Shown piece by piece: positions 17,549 through 25,933 of a DNA stretch of 64,000 nucleotides. Every line of letters starts with the position of its first letter. The first letter of the stretch is position 1. The stretch is taken from contig NZ_JAGIAG010000009.1 in NCBI RefSeq assembly GCF_017744955.1, forward strand, positions 50,093-114,092. The letters run 5' to 3'. This stretch comes from Dokdonella sp. GTDB lineage: Bacteria; Pseudomonadota; Gammaproteobacteria; Xanthomonadales; Rhodanobacteraceae. Position numbers and translations under genes: made by a program. The notes under the pieces are model-generated. The model was not told where the DNA came from and did not search any database. It saw only the letters and a list, made by a program, of their open reading frames with translations.

Positions 17549-18148
17549 ATGGTTTCCACCGACCCGCGCATCGACGCCTACATCGCCAAGGCGCAGCCAT
17601 TCGCCCAGCCGATCCTCGCGCACCTGCGCGCGCTGGTGCGCCAGGCCTGCCCCGCGGTCGAGGAGACGATCAAATGGGGCTCGCCGTTCTTCCTCTACCG
17701 CGGAATGTTCTGCCACATGGCCGCGTTCAAGCAGCACTGCGCGTTCGGCTTCTGGAAGTGGAAGCAGGTCGTCGGCGAGGACAGCGCGGAACAGGCGATG
17801 GGCCAGTTCGGTCGCATCGAGAAGCGGTCGGACCTGCCGCCGAAGAAAGTCCTCCTCGGCTACCTCAAGAAGGCGATGGCGCTGAACGAGGCCGCGGTGC
17901 CGGCGGCGACGCGTGGCAGGAGCGTGCCGGCGAAGCCGCCGGCCGAGGTGCCGGACGATCTCGCCGCCGCGCTGAAGAAGAACGCCAAGGCGCGCAGGAC
18001 GTTCGAGGCCTTCAGCTCCAGCCATCGACGCGAGTACGTCGAATGGATCGTCGAGGCGAAGCGCGCCGGGACGCGTGCGACGCGGCTCGCGACGACGCTG
18101 GAATGGCTGGCCGAAGGCAAGCCGCGGCACTGGAAATACCGCCGCTGA
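17549..18148 (+). CDS. DUF1801 / YdeI-OmdA family protein
   Basis: A 199-residue cytosolic protein. The N-terminal half (RIDAYIAKAQPFAQPILAHL, EETIKWGSPFFLYRG) is the DUF1801 fold. The C-terminal half (PDDLAAALKKNAKARRTF to REYVEWIVEAKRAGTRATRL) is the bacteriocin-protection YdeI/OmdA type helical domain, a common fusion. Function is uncertain; some relatives were linked to antimicrobial-peptide resistance. The frame opens at 17492, but ATG 17549 (MVSTDPRIDAY) fits the family start. It follows yjfC on the same strand by about 70 bp and is probably a separate unit. Confidence 0.82.
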   Translation: MVSTDPRIDAYIAKAQPFAQPILAHLRALVRQACPAVEETIKWGSPFFLYRGMFCHMAAFKQHCAFGFWKWKQVVGEDSAEQAMGQFGRIEKRSDLPPKKVLLGYLKKAMALNEAAVPAATRGRSVPAKPPAEVPDDLAAALKKNAKARRTFEAFSSSHRREYVEWIVEAKRAGTRATRLATTLEWLAEGKPRHWKYRR

Positions 18149-18243
18149 GCGCCCGGTGCCGCACGGCCGCAGCCATTTGTGGTTCAGGCGGTACCCACGA
18201 AGGTGGCAATCCGTCACGATTCGATCCTGGGGATGAAATACCG

Positions 18244-19680
18244 ATGCGTCACCTCTTGTTGCCGGCCGTGTTCACCGCCTTCGCCGCTCCGGCGGGCGCC
18301 GACGAACTGATCGAGATCCAGGGCCGCAAGGTGCGCCTCGACGCGCAGACGCAGCTGATCGTCGACGACGAAATTCTGCCGCCCGGTTCCGCACCGCCGG
18401 CCAAACGCGGCCTGCGCGCGGTGGCGACCTTTCCCGGCGCGCAGCGCGGCGGCGCTCCGGCGGCGGCGACGGTGGTGTTCTCCTACGCCGTGCGCGGCGC
18501 GGTCACCTCCGTCGAGCCGCTGCGCGTGCTCGGCCAGGAAGTCACGGTGACCGCCGACACCGGCGCGACCGGCCTGCCCGGCGGCTCGATCGGCAACGTC
18601 GAGCTCGGCGACCACCTCGACGTCAGCGGCTACGTCGACACCAATTCCAGCCTGCTCGCCTCCTTCATCGAATACCTGCCCTCGCCGACGCCGCGCTGGC
18701 TGCTGTCGGGCTACGTCACCGCGATCGCCGGCGACGAGGCGCAGCTCGGTCCGCAGCGCGTCAGCCTCGCCGGCGTCGCGCCGGTCGACTGCGGCGACGC
18801 GCTCACGGTCGGTCGCTTCGTCGAGATCCGCGCGACGGCGATCGACGGTTTCCAGGCCGATTCTCTGCTCGACACCGTCACGCGCCTGACCTGCGTCGAG
18901 CCGGTGCCGCTCGGCACGCCGGGCGCGCTCGGCGCGTTGACCGGCCTGGTCGGCGAAATCCTCTCGCCGACCGCGTTCCGCTTCGGACCGTACACCGTCA
19001 CGTACGACGCGAAGACCGAGTTCCGCTTCGGCAGCGCCGAAGATCTCGTCACCGGCGCGTCGATGGAAGTCGACGGCGTCTTCGGCGAGAACCTCGCGCT
19101 CGCCGCACAAGGTATCCAGTTCGACGCGCCGACGATCCGCCTCGAAGGTCCGGCCACGCCCGCCGACGTGCAGCCCGGCGCCGACGGGCGCGTGACGCTG
19201 CTCGGCAACGAGGTGCGACGCAGCGCGCAGCTGCGCGACCGCGACGGCGTCTACCTCAACGGCATCACGCAGGCACGCCAGATCGAGCTGCGCGGCTATC
19301 TCGACCGCCTCGGCAACCGCTGGGCCACGCGCGCGCGCCTGCGCGGCGCGCCGGACCCGGCGGACGCGCGCGCCGGCGGCCCGGTCACCGGCGTGGCGCG
19401 GCCGCAACTGTCCGTGCTCGGCCTGACCCTCGACAGCACCGGCGCGACGTTCGAGGACCCGGCCGGTGATCCGATCGACGCCGACGCGTTCTTCGCCGGC
19501 GCGCTGCCCGGCGCCCTGGTCGAGCAGACCGGTACGTGGAACGGCACCGATACCCTGCTCGGCGGCGTGCTCGCCTTGATCGCGCCGCTCGATCCGCCGC
19601 CGCCGGATCCCGGCGCGCGCGCGCTGATCGTCGGCACCTACGGCGGCAGCGACCGGCTGTTCGCCGACGGCTTCGATTGA
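18244..19680 (+). CDS. DUF5666-type exported protein with FADGFD C-terminal tail
   Basis: A 478-residue exported protein with a short signal peptide (MRHLLLPAVFTAFAAPAGA). The mature part repeats an OB/beta-barrel-like unit of about 65-75 residues of the DUF5666 kind: a glycine strand such as GYVTAIAGDEAQLGPQRVSL or GLVGEILSPTAFRFGPYTV, then a bound such as GRFVEIRATAID or GASMEVDGVFG. At least four copies can be made out. After a proline run (LDPPPPDPG) it ends exactly with SDRLFADGFD. The same tail closes the sugar dehydrogenase at 21820-23979, suggesting a shared C-terminal sorting signal. ATG 18244 follows GGGGATGAAATACC. Function is unknown. Confidence 0.8.
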   Translation: MRHLLLPAVFTAFAAPAGADELIEIQGRKVRLDAQTQLIVDDEILPPGSAPPAKRGLRAVATFPGAQRGGAPAAATVVFSYAVRGAVTSVEPLRVLGQEVTVTADTGATGLPGGSIGNVELGDHLDVSGYVDTNSSLLASFIEYLPSPTPRWLLSGYVTAIAGDEAQLGPQRVSLAGVAPVDCGDALTVGRFVEIRATAIDGFQADSLLDTVTRLTCVEPVPLGTPGALGALTGLVGEILSPTAFRFGPYTVTYDAKTEFRFGSAEDLVTGASMEVDGVFGENLALAAQGIQFDAPTIRLEGPATPADVQPGADGRVTLLGNEVRRSAQLRDRDGVYLNGITQARQIELRGYLDRLGNRWATRARLRGAPDPADARAGGPVTGVARPQLSVLGLTLDSTGATFEDPAGDPIDADAFFAGALPGALVEQTGTWNGTDTLLGGVLALIAPLDPPPPDPGARALIVGTYGGSDRLFADGFD

Positions 19681-19723
19681 GGCCGCCGCTTCCCCTCCCC
19701 TGTCGCAGAGGACACCTCGAACG

Positions 19724-20362
19724 ATGGCCGAACACGTCCCCGCACGCAGAGTCGATGGCGAACCGGGCGGCCCGGGCGAACGCCTGACCCGCGCGATTCT
19801 CGATCTCGTCGGCCGCATTCCGGCGACCGACGAACACAAGGCCAAGGGCCCGCACGATCGCGCGCGGGCGATCGCCGCGGCGGCGGCCAACAGAGCCGCG
19901 CTCGCCGCCGGCACGCTGGCGCTGCCACCCGGCCCGCTCGGCTGGCTGACGATCCTGCCGGAGCTCGCCGCGATCTGGCAGATCCAGCGCCAGATGGTCG
20001 CCGACATCGCCGGCGCCTACGGCGTCAGCGCCGACCTCACTCGTTCGCACATGCTCTACTGCCTGTTCCGCCACGCCGCGGCGCAGGCCGTGCGCGACGT
20101 CGGCGTGCAGGTCGGCGCACGCCTGCTGATCCAGGACGTTCCGCTGCGCGCGATCGAGAAGATCGCGGCGAAGATCGGCCTCGGCGTTTCCAAGCGCCTC
20201 GCCGGCCGCGGCATCGCGCGCTGGCTGCCGGTGGTCGGCGCGCTCGGCGTCGGCGCCTACGCGTACTACGACACCGCGCAGGTCGCGCGCACCGCGATCG
20301 CGCTGTTCTCCGGCGACGACGCGCCGGCCAAGAAATCACGCCGCCCGCGGCTGCGCGGCTGA
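19724..20362 (+). CDS. EcsC family protein
   Basis: A 212-residue protein of the EcsC family, whose role is unclear (the Bacillus member lies in an ABC transporter operon). Hydrophobic helices occur at about 55-80 (ALAAGTLALPPGPLGWLTIL) and 165-190 (WLPVVGALGVGAYAYYDTA), with the family-typical IWQIQRQMVADIAGAYGVSA between them. The basic tail SRRPRLRG ends the protein. No ABC transporter genes are adjacent. It begins 43 bp after the DUF5666 gene and converges with the exporter gene. Confidence 0.85.
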   Translation: MAEHVPARRVDGEPGGPGERLTRAILDLVGRIPATDEHKAKGPHDRARAIAAAAANRAALAAGTLALPPGPLGWLTILPELAAIWQIQRQMVADIAGAYGVSADLTRSHMLYCLFRHAAAQAVRDVGVQVGARLLIQDVPLRAIEKIAAKIGLGVSKRLAGRGIARWLPVVGALGVGAYAYYDTAQVARTAIALFSGDDAPAKKSRRPRLRG

Positions 20363-20406
20363 GCCGGCGCGAACTCCTTCAGCGCGGCGCGCGCCGCAAC
20401 CGGATG

Positions 20407-20427
20407 CATCCCGCCTTCGCGGGGATG
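20407..20427. repeat. Short dispersed-repeat-like hairpin
   Basis: The arms CATCCCGC and GCGGGGATG pair with one bulged base around CTTC, between the convergent EcsC and exporter genes. CATCCCCGC...GCGGGGATG hairpins are frequent dispersed intergenic repeats in proteobacteria as I recall. It may serve as a 3'-end structure for both genes. Confidence 0.45.
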
Positions 20428-20454
20428 ACGGCGATCGCGCTTTCGAGATTTCCT

Positions 20455-21654
20455 TCAGTCGGCGTACGCCTGCACCGGCTCGCGCCGCAGCGCGACCTGC
20501 GCCAGCGCGAAGGCGATCGCTGCGCAGATCGCGATCCCGGCGACCATCGGCAGCGCGGTGCCGTCGAGGAAGCGGCTGACGATCGCCATCACCGCCGCGC
20601 CGGTGACGAACTGCAAGGTGCCGATCAGCGCCGAGGCGGTGCCGGCGATGGCGCCGTGTTCCTCCAGCGCGAGCACGGTGACGTTCGGAATCACCAGGCC
20701 GAGGAACGCGTAGCCGACGAACAGCAGCACGGCGAGCACGGCGAGGCTGTCGACGCCGAGCGCGAATACCGCCAGCAGACTCGTCATCGCGCAGGCGTAG
20801 CCGCACACCGCGCCGCGGGCGAGCTTGCGCAGGCCGAAGCGTCGCGCGAGCAGGCCGTTGAACTGCGCCGCGCCGATGAAGGCGACGGCGTTGATCGAGA
20901 AGAACAGGCTGTACTGCGTCGGGGTCAGGCCGTAGTGCTCGATCAGCACGAACGAGGAACTGGCGAGATAGGCGAAGAAGCTCGATGTGCCGAACGCGCA
21001 GATGAAGCCGAGGCCGAGGAATGACGGATCGCCGAGCAGTTCGCGGTAGGCGGCGAGCGCGCCGCGCACGCTGCTGCCCGCGCGCAGATGCGCGTGGCGG
21101 GTCTCGCGCAGGAACAGCGTCAGCAGGACGATGCCGAGCACCGCGGCGACCAGCACGCTCCAGAAGATGCCGCGCCAGTCGGCCCAGGCGATCACCAGGC
21201 TGCCGGCCAGCGGCGCGAGGATCGGCGAGACGCTGAACACCAGCATCAGCAGCGACATCATCTGCGCCGCGTCCGGCCCGGTGTGCAGGTCGCGCACGAC
21301 GGCGCGACCGATCACCATGCCGGCGCTGGCGCCCAGTCCCTGCACGACGCGGAACGCGATCAGCGTCTCGATGCTGCCGGCCAGCGCGCAGCCGACGCTG
21401 CCGAGCGCGAACAGACCCAGTCCGACGTAGAGCAGCGGCTTGCGGCCGACGATGTCCGACAGCGGACCGTAGATCAGCTGCGCCAGGCCCATCGCGACGA
21501 AGAACATCATCAGGCTCGCCTGCGCCGCGCCGGTGCTGGCGTGCAGCCCGGCGCGGATCGACGGCAGCGCCGGCAGATACATGTCGATCGCGAAGGGACC
21601 GATCGCGGTGAGCAGGCCGAGCACGGCCGCCGTCTTGAAGAAATCGCTGCGCAT
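20455..21654 (-). CDS. Bcr/CflA-type MFS drug exporter
   Basis: A 399-residue transporter with twelve predicted membrane helices. Helix 1 reads TAIGPFAIDMYLPALPSI, the hallmark of the Bcr/CflA drug:H+ antiporter subfamily. The loop 2-3 motif A is GPLSDIVGRKPLL, and RVVQGLGASAGMVIGRAVVRD carries the helix 4 signature. Known members export chloramphenicol-class drugs, bicyclomycin or peptides; the substrate here is unknown. The frame opens at 21717, but ATG 21654 (MRSDFFKTAAVLG) follows GCGAGGACGTCC and suits the family. It lies downstream of the sugar dehydrogenase on the same strand with a strong hairpin between them, so it is probably a separate unit. Confidence 0.93.
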   Translation of the reverse strand: MRSDFFKTAAVLGLLTAIGPFAIDMYLPALPSIRAGLHASTGAAQASLMMFFVAMGLAQLIYGPLSDIVGRKPLLYVGLGLFALGSVGCALAGSIETLIAFRVVQGLGASAGMVIGRAVVRDLHTGPDAAQMMSLLMLVFSVSPILAPLAGSLVIAWADWRGIFWSVLVAAVLGIVLLTLFLRETRHAHLRAGSSVRGALAAYRELLGDPSFLGLGFICAFGTSSFFAYLASSSFVLIEHYGLTPTQYSLFFSINAVAFIGAAQFNGLLARRFGLRKLARGAVCGYACAMTSLLAVFALGVDSLAVLAVLLFVGYAFLGLVIPNVTVLALEEHGAIAGTASALIGTLQFVTGAAVMAIVSRFLDGTALPMVAGIAICAAIAFALAQVALRREPVQAYAD

Positions 21655-21787
21655 GGACGTCCTCGCGCGCGCCGGCGCGCGTGGCGGTGGCTGCGGGCGG
21701 CAATGGAGTCGCCGCACGGGGAAGCGCGCGGCACGAAGGAGTGTTCATGGGACCGCTCGGCGCGATCTCAACCCCGGCGCGGACGCG

Positions 21788-21811
21788 CCGGCGCTCGCGC
21801 GCGAGCGCCGG
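21788..21811 (-). terminator. Perfect 24-bp palindromic hairpin after the sugar dehydrogenase gene
   Basis: The halves CCGGCGCTCGCG and CGCGAGCGCCGG are exact reverse complements. The element starts 9 bp after the minus-strand stop codon at 21820. It lacks a T-run, so it is a likely transcript-end structure in a GC-rich genome rather than a classical intrinsic terminator. Confidence 0.55.
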
Positions 21812-21819
21812 ACGTTGTC

Positions 21820-23979
21820 TCAGCTGCCGGTCGGATCGAACCCGTCGGCGAAGATCGTGTCGTCGAGCGCGTCGATGTCGGAGGCCTGGTTGTCGGCGGG
21901 ATTCGGATCGCTGGTTCCGCTCGGCGCGGCCACCGATGCGTCGCTGTCGATCGGCGCGTTCGCCGCCGCGACGACGGTGGCGGTAATCGCGTAGGTCACG
22001 CTGCCGTTCGCCGGCAGATCGGCGCTGTCGGCGACGTCGCCGCTGCCACTGCCGCTGCCTCCGCAGCTCGCACCGCCGGCCGGAGTGCAGATCCAGGTGA
22101 TGCCGGTCAGCTGCGTCGACAGCGTCGTCGCCACGACCGCGCCGAACACGGCATCGGGCCCCTGGTTGGTCACCGTCAGCACGTAGTGCAGCGTGTCGCC
22201 GGGGCGCGCCGAGGTGACGCCGTCGTCGAACACGACGCCGAGGTCGGCGACCGCCTCGCGCACGGTGACCAGCATGCTCTGCACGTCGCTCGCGCCGGCG
22301 CCGTCGCTGACGCGCACGGCGACGCGATAGCTGCCGGGCGCCCCGTACACGCGCGACGCGGTCGCGCCGCTGGCATCGCCGAAGTTGCCGTCGCCGTCGA
22401 GATCCCAGTCGTAGCCGAGCGTGTCGCCGCTGTTCGGATCGACGCTGTTGGCGGCGCTGAAACCAATCGTGCGCGGCACGCCGTCGGCGCTCGAGGTAGC
22501 GTCGAGCGCGATCGCGGCCGACGGCGCCTGGTTGGTGCAGCCGCCGCCGCAGTACCACAGGCGCGAGACCTTTCCGGTATTGATGTTCGGATAGAAGAGA
22601 TCACCGCCGGGCCCGGAAATCAGCTGCACCGCGGTCGCCAGGCTGCCGCCGAAGAACGCGCTGGCCGAGCTGTCCGGAGGCGCGTCGGGCACACCGTCGC
22701 CGTTGGCGTCGACGAACGGGATGTTGAAGATGATCTGGCGGCTGTTGTCGGCCGCGAACAGCGAGTTGTGGTACTGCGCCGGGTAACTGCTGCCTTCGTA
22801 GAACGCCAGGCCCGTCGTGTCGGAACTGCCGACGTGCTGGTAGGTGTACCAGGGCTGCGTCTGCGGCGTGCGCCCGCCCGTGTCGCCGCCCGAATACAGC
22901 GCGGTGCAGATCGGGCCGATGAAGTTGCCGTGATGGCCGCGCCCTTCGTAGCAAGGCCAGCCGAAGTTGAGCAGCGTCGCGCTGCCGTCGGTCGGAACGG
23001 CCGGAATGCGGTTGATCTCTTCCCAGGCGGTGTCGCCGACGTCGCCGACCCAGATCTCGCCGGTGTTCGGCCGCACGGTGAAGCGGAACGGGTTGCGCAG
23101 GCCGTAGGCGACGATCCGCTTGGCGTTCTCCGACAACCCGGCCGTGGCCAGCGGGTTGCCCGGTGCATGGCTGCCGTCGGCCGGATTGATGCGGATGATC
23201 GAACCGTTGAGCCAGACCTGCTGGCCGACGTACTGCGACTCCACTTCCAGGCCCTGCGAGCGCAGCGAGCCGCCGTGGTTGGTGGCCTGGCTGTTCGGGT
23301 TGGCCGCGTTCAACGGCGAGCGCTGGTCCGGCCAGGTCGCATTGCCGGTCTGGCCGTAGTCGCCCCAGTTGAAGCTGGCGCCGTCGCCGCCGCCGGCATA
23401 CAGGTAGCCGTCCGGACCGAACAGGATCGTGCCGATCGAATGGCTGGGATACTGCTGGTACCAGTCCTCGATCAGCACCTGCTCGTCGGCGGCGGTGTTG
23501 CCGGTGACGGTCAGGCGCGAGATGCGCCCGCTGATCACGCAGCCGCCGCCGCTCGAGGTCGAGCCCGGCGGGCTCGGGCAATCCGTCGACGGCCAGCGCG
23601 GCGCCCACGGCGTCGGGTCGCTGGCCGGAAACAGGCCGCCGTTGTAGGCGTACTGGACGTACACGTAGGGCTGTTCGGGAAAGCGCGGATCGAGCGCGAA
23701 GCCGAGCAGGCCGCGATCCCAGAAATCGTGCACCTGGCTGCTGAGGTCGACCAGCAACTGCGGTGCCGGATCGAGGAGGTTCTGGTAGACGTAGATCGTG
23801 CCGCCTTTCTCGGTCACGAAAACGCGTCCGTCGTGCGCGAAGTAGACGCCGGTCGGCGCGTTGCGGTTGCTGAGGCGGTTGTCGAGATTGAAGCCCGCCG
23901 GCAAAGACTGGGCCGAAGCCATGCCGATCGAAAGACACAGACCCAGCGCCATCGCGGCCTTGCGCAACGAAGCGTCCAT
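21820..23979 (-). CDS. Secreted PQQ-type sugar dehydrogenase-like protein with PKD and DUF11 domains
   Basis: A 719-residue exported protein. After a signal peptide (about 1-24) comes a glucose/sorbosone dehydrogenase-like six-blade beta-propeller (about 25-450) with HDGRVFVTEKGG, RGLLGFALDPRFP, GPDGYLYAGGGDG, RIVAYGLRNPFRF and GEIWVGDVGDTAWEEI. Next are a PKD domain (about 485-570; YDWDLDGDGNFGD, YGAPGSYRVAVRVSDGAG) and a DUF11-type domain (about 575-680; HYVLTVTNQGPDAVF). It ends DTIFADGFDPTGS. The propeller family oxidises aldoses with pyrroloquinoline quinone, but PKD-bearing members are often carbohydrate-binding and not proven enzymes. GGGAGCTCGCG precedes ATG 23979. A CRP-like site lies 53 bp upstream. 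The shared FADGFD tail and nearby gspA/gspB fit type II export; that is inference. Confidence 0.85.
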   Translation of the reverse strand: MDASLRKAAMALGLCLSIGMASAQSLPAGFNLDNRLSNRNAPTGVYFAHDGRVFVTEKGGTIYVYQNLLDPAPQLLVDLSSQVHDFWDRGLLGFALDPRFPEQPYVYVQYAYNGGLFPASDPTPWAPRWPSTDCPSPPGSTSSGGGCVISGRISRLTVTGNTAADEQVLIEDWYQQYPSHSIGTILFGPDGYLYAGGGDGASFNWGDYGQTGNATWPDQRSPLNAANPNSQATNHGGSLRSQGLEVESQYVGQQVWLNGSIIRINPADGSHAPGNPLATAGLSENAKRIVAYGLRNPFRFTVRPNTGEIWVGDVGDTAWEEINRIPAVPTDGSATLLNFGWPCYEGRGHHGNFIGPICTALYSGGDTGGRTPQTQPWYTYQHVGSSDTTGLAFYEGSSYPAQYHNSLFAADNSRQIIFNIPFVDANGDGVPDAPPDSSASAFFGGSLATAVQLISGPGGDLFYPNINTGKVSRLWYCGGGCTNQAPSAAIALDATSSADGVPRTIGFSAANSVDPNSGDTLGYDWDLDGDGNFGDASGATASRVYGAPGSYRVAVRVSDGAGASDVQSMLVTVREAVADLGVVFDDGVTSARPGDTLHYVLTVTNQGPDAVFGAVVATTLSTQLTGITWICTPAGGASCGGSGSGSGDVADSADLPANGSVTYAITATVVAAANAPIDSDASVAAPSGTSDPNPADNQASDIDALDDTIFADGFDPTGS

Positions 23980-24031
23980 CGCGAGCTCCCTGTTCGTGGG
24001 CTGCCGATTATGCACCTCGCCCCCGGGGTTT

Positions 24032-24047
24032 TGTGAACCAAATCACG
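24032..24047. promoter_or_regulatory. Candidate CRP/Clp-family binding site
   Basis: TGTGAACCAAATCACG matches the TGTGA-N6-TCACA core in nine of ten fixed positions. It lies in the divergent region, 53 bp before the sugar dehydrogenase start and 98 bp before gspA. Xanthomonad Clp binds the same core and is known to control extracellular enzymes and polysaccharide, which suits both flanking genes. Confidence 0.55.
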
Positions 24048-24144
24048 TTTTGCACGCTCCAGAAAGGATTGCCGCTGCCGGCCTGGGCGCCGGCGCGAAC
24101 GGCGGCGCCACCAGGCTTTCCATCACGTCGGGTAAAGTAGCCGT

Positions 24145-25761
24145 ATGTATCTGGAGTATTTCGGCCTGCGCGAGCCGCCGTTTTCGATCACGCCGGACCC
24201 GCGCTACGTCTTCCTGTCCGAACGGCACCGGGACGCCTTGGCGCACCTGTTGTACGGCATCGGCAAGGGCGGCAGCGGCGGTTTCGTGCAGCTGACCGGC
24301 GAGGTCGGCACCGGCAAGACCACGCTGTGCCGCCTGCTGCTGGAGCAGCTGCCGGAGAACACCCGCGTCGCGCTGGTGCTCAATCCCAAACTGTCGCCGG
24401 TCGAGCTGGTGGAGACCGTCTGCGAGGAGCTGAAGCTGCCGATCGAGGGCAAGCGCGGCAGCCTCAAGGCGCTGACCGACACGCTCAACGCGTTCCTGCT
24501 CGACGCCTACGCGCAGGGCCTGCGCGTGGTGCTGATCGTCGACGAGGCGCAGAACCTGTCGATCGAATCGCTGGAGCAGGTGCGCCTGCTGACCAACCTC
24601 GAGACGCCGACGCAGAAGCTGCTGCAGATCATCCTGCTCGGCCAGCCGGAGCTGCGCGAACTGCTCGACCGGCCGGAATTGCGCCAGCTCGCCCAGCGCA
24701 TCACGGCTCGCTACCACCTGACGCCGCTCGACGCAGCCGAGACCGAAGCCTACGTGCGCCATCGCATGGCGGTCGCCGGCTGCAAGCGCATGCCGTTCTC
24801 GCGGCTCGGCCTGAAGGCGCTGTACCAGCGCTCCGGCGGCGTTCCGCGCCTGGTCAACATCGTCGCCGACCGCGCCCTGATGGCGGCCTACGCGCGCGAG
24901 CAGGACAGCATCGGCGAGCGCCTGGTCGACCGCGCCGCCGACGAGACCCTGCCCGGCCACGCGCGCTACTGGATGCGCCGCTACGGCGTCTGGGCCGCGG
25001 CCGCGCTGCTGCTGTTCAGCGTGGGCTCCGGCACGGTCTGGCTGCAGCGCTATCGGCAGACCGCCCCGGCGCAGGCCGCGCCGACGCCCGCGCCAGTTGC
25101 CCCGGCGCCGGTCGACGGCGAGGCCGACCGGCTCGCCGCGCATCTGAAAAATCCGCCGGAGACCGAGCTGACCGCGTTCACCCAGCTGCTCGCGCGCTGG
25201 CAGGTCGATTCCAACGAGGTTTCCGTGCGCGAGGCGAGCCGCTGTCCGGCCCTGGCCGCACCGGGCCTCGCCTGCCTGCGCGGGCACGCGACGCTGGAGC
25301 AGGTCGCGCGTTTCGATCGCCCGCTGATCCTGAAGCTCGATCCGGACCCGCAGCAGCAGGACGACCGCCCCGCCTACGCCCTGTTGCAGGGCGTCGGACG
25401 CGAGCGCGTGCGCATGGACTTGGCCGGCGACCGCTATGAACTTGCGCGTTCGTCGCTGTCGAAGTTCTGGAACGGCGACTTCGTCGCGCTGTGGCGCCTG
25501 CCGGCCGAGCTGCCGGCGACGCTGAAGCGCGGCGACAGCGGCGAGGCGGTCGCCTGGGTGGTCGATCGCGTCGCTACCTTCGACGACGGCGCCACCGCCA
25601 AGTCGCGCAACGTCGCGTTCGACACCGAACTGGAAGAACGCATCCGCAAACTGCAGCAGGCCTACGGCATCAAGGCCGATGGCATCATCGGCCCGGAAAC
25701 GCTGTTCGCGCTGTCGGCGCTCGACGACGCCGGGCCGCATCTGGCGCGCACGGTCGAGTAA
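24145..25761 (+). CDS. gspA: ExeA/GspA-type AAA ATPase with peptidoglycan-binding domain
   Basis: A 538-residue inner-membrane ATPase of the ExeA family, which with GspB helps place the type II secretin through the peptidoglycan. Motifs are MYLEYFGLREPPFSITPDPR, Walker A GEVGTGKTT, Walker B VLIVDEAQN and the sensor region LLGQPELRELLDRPELRQLAQR. One membrane helix (about 282-302) follows. The periplasmic C-terminus ends in a PG_binding_1 domain (RKLQQAYGIKADGIIGPETL, about 495-530). No core gsp genes are in the window, so the secretion machine must be elsewhere. ATG 24145 begins 98 bp from the CRP-like site. Confidence 0.93.
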   Translation: MYLEYFGLREPPFSITPDPRYVFLSERHRDALAHLLYGIGKGGSGGFVQLTGEVGTGKTTLCRLLLEQLPENTRVALVLNPKLSPVELVETVCEELKLPIEGKRGSLKALTDTLNAFLLDAYAQGLRVVLIVDEAQNLSIESLEQVRLLTNLETPTQKLLQIILLGQPELRELLDRPELRQLAQRITARYHLTPLDAAETEAYVRHRMAVAGCKRMPFSRLGLKALYQRSGGVPRLVNIVADRALMAAYAREQDSIGERLVDRAADETLPGHARYWMRRYGVWAAAALLLFSVGSGTVWLQRYRQTAPAQAAPTPAPVAPAPVDGEADRLAAHLKNPPETELTAFTQLLARWQVDSNEVSVREASRCPALAAPGLACLRGHATLEQVARFDRPLILKLDPDPQQQDDRPAYALLQGVGRERVRMDLAGDRYELARSSLSKFWNGDFVALWRLPAELPATLKRGDSGEAVAWVVDRVATFDDGATAKSRNVAFDTELEERIRKLQQAYGIKADGIIGPETLFALSALDDAGPHLARTVE

Positions 25762-25779
25762 GCGGTTCGACACACCCAA

Positions 25780-25802
25780 GGAGCGGCCGGCGCGGCCGCT
25801 CC
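25780..25802 (+). terminator. Hairpin after gspA
   Basis: GGAGCGGCCG and CGGCCGCTCC pair perfectly around a 3-base loop 18 bp after the gspA stop. There is no T-run. A TTAGAAT about 7 bp further could be a -10 element for gspB, so the two genes may be partly uncoupled. Confidence 0.5.
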
Positions 25803-25933
25803 GGCACTTAGAATGTGCCGCCGCATCGAGCACCGGTGCCGATGCGAAAGAAACGTGGCGCGGCGTGGCCGCGACCGTTTTCCGCGGACCGCGGCAGGAA
25901 GCTCGAGGTCCGGCGAATGAACCAGGAATTGCA

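Noticed and set aside
21088..24036. 982-codon plus-strand ORF opposite the exporter and dehydrogenase
   Set aside because: Shadow of two well-supported minus-strand genes, crossing a hairpin and an intergenic gap.
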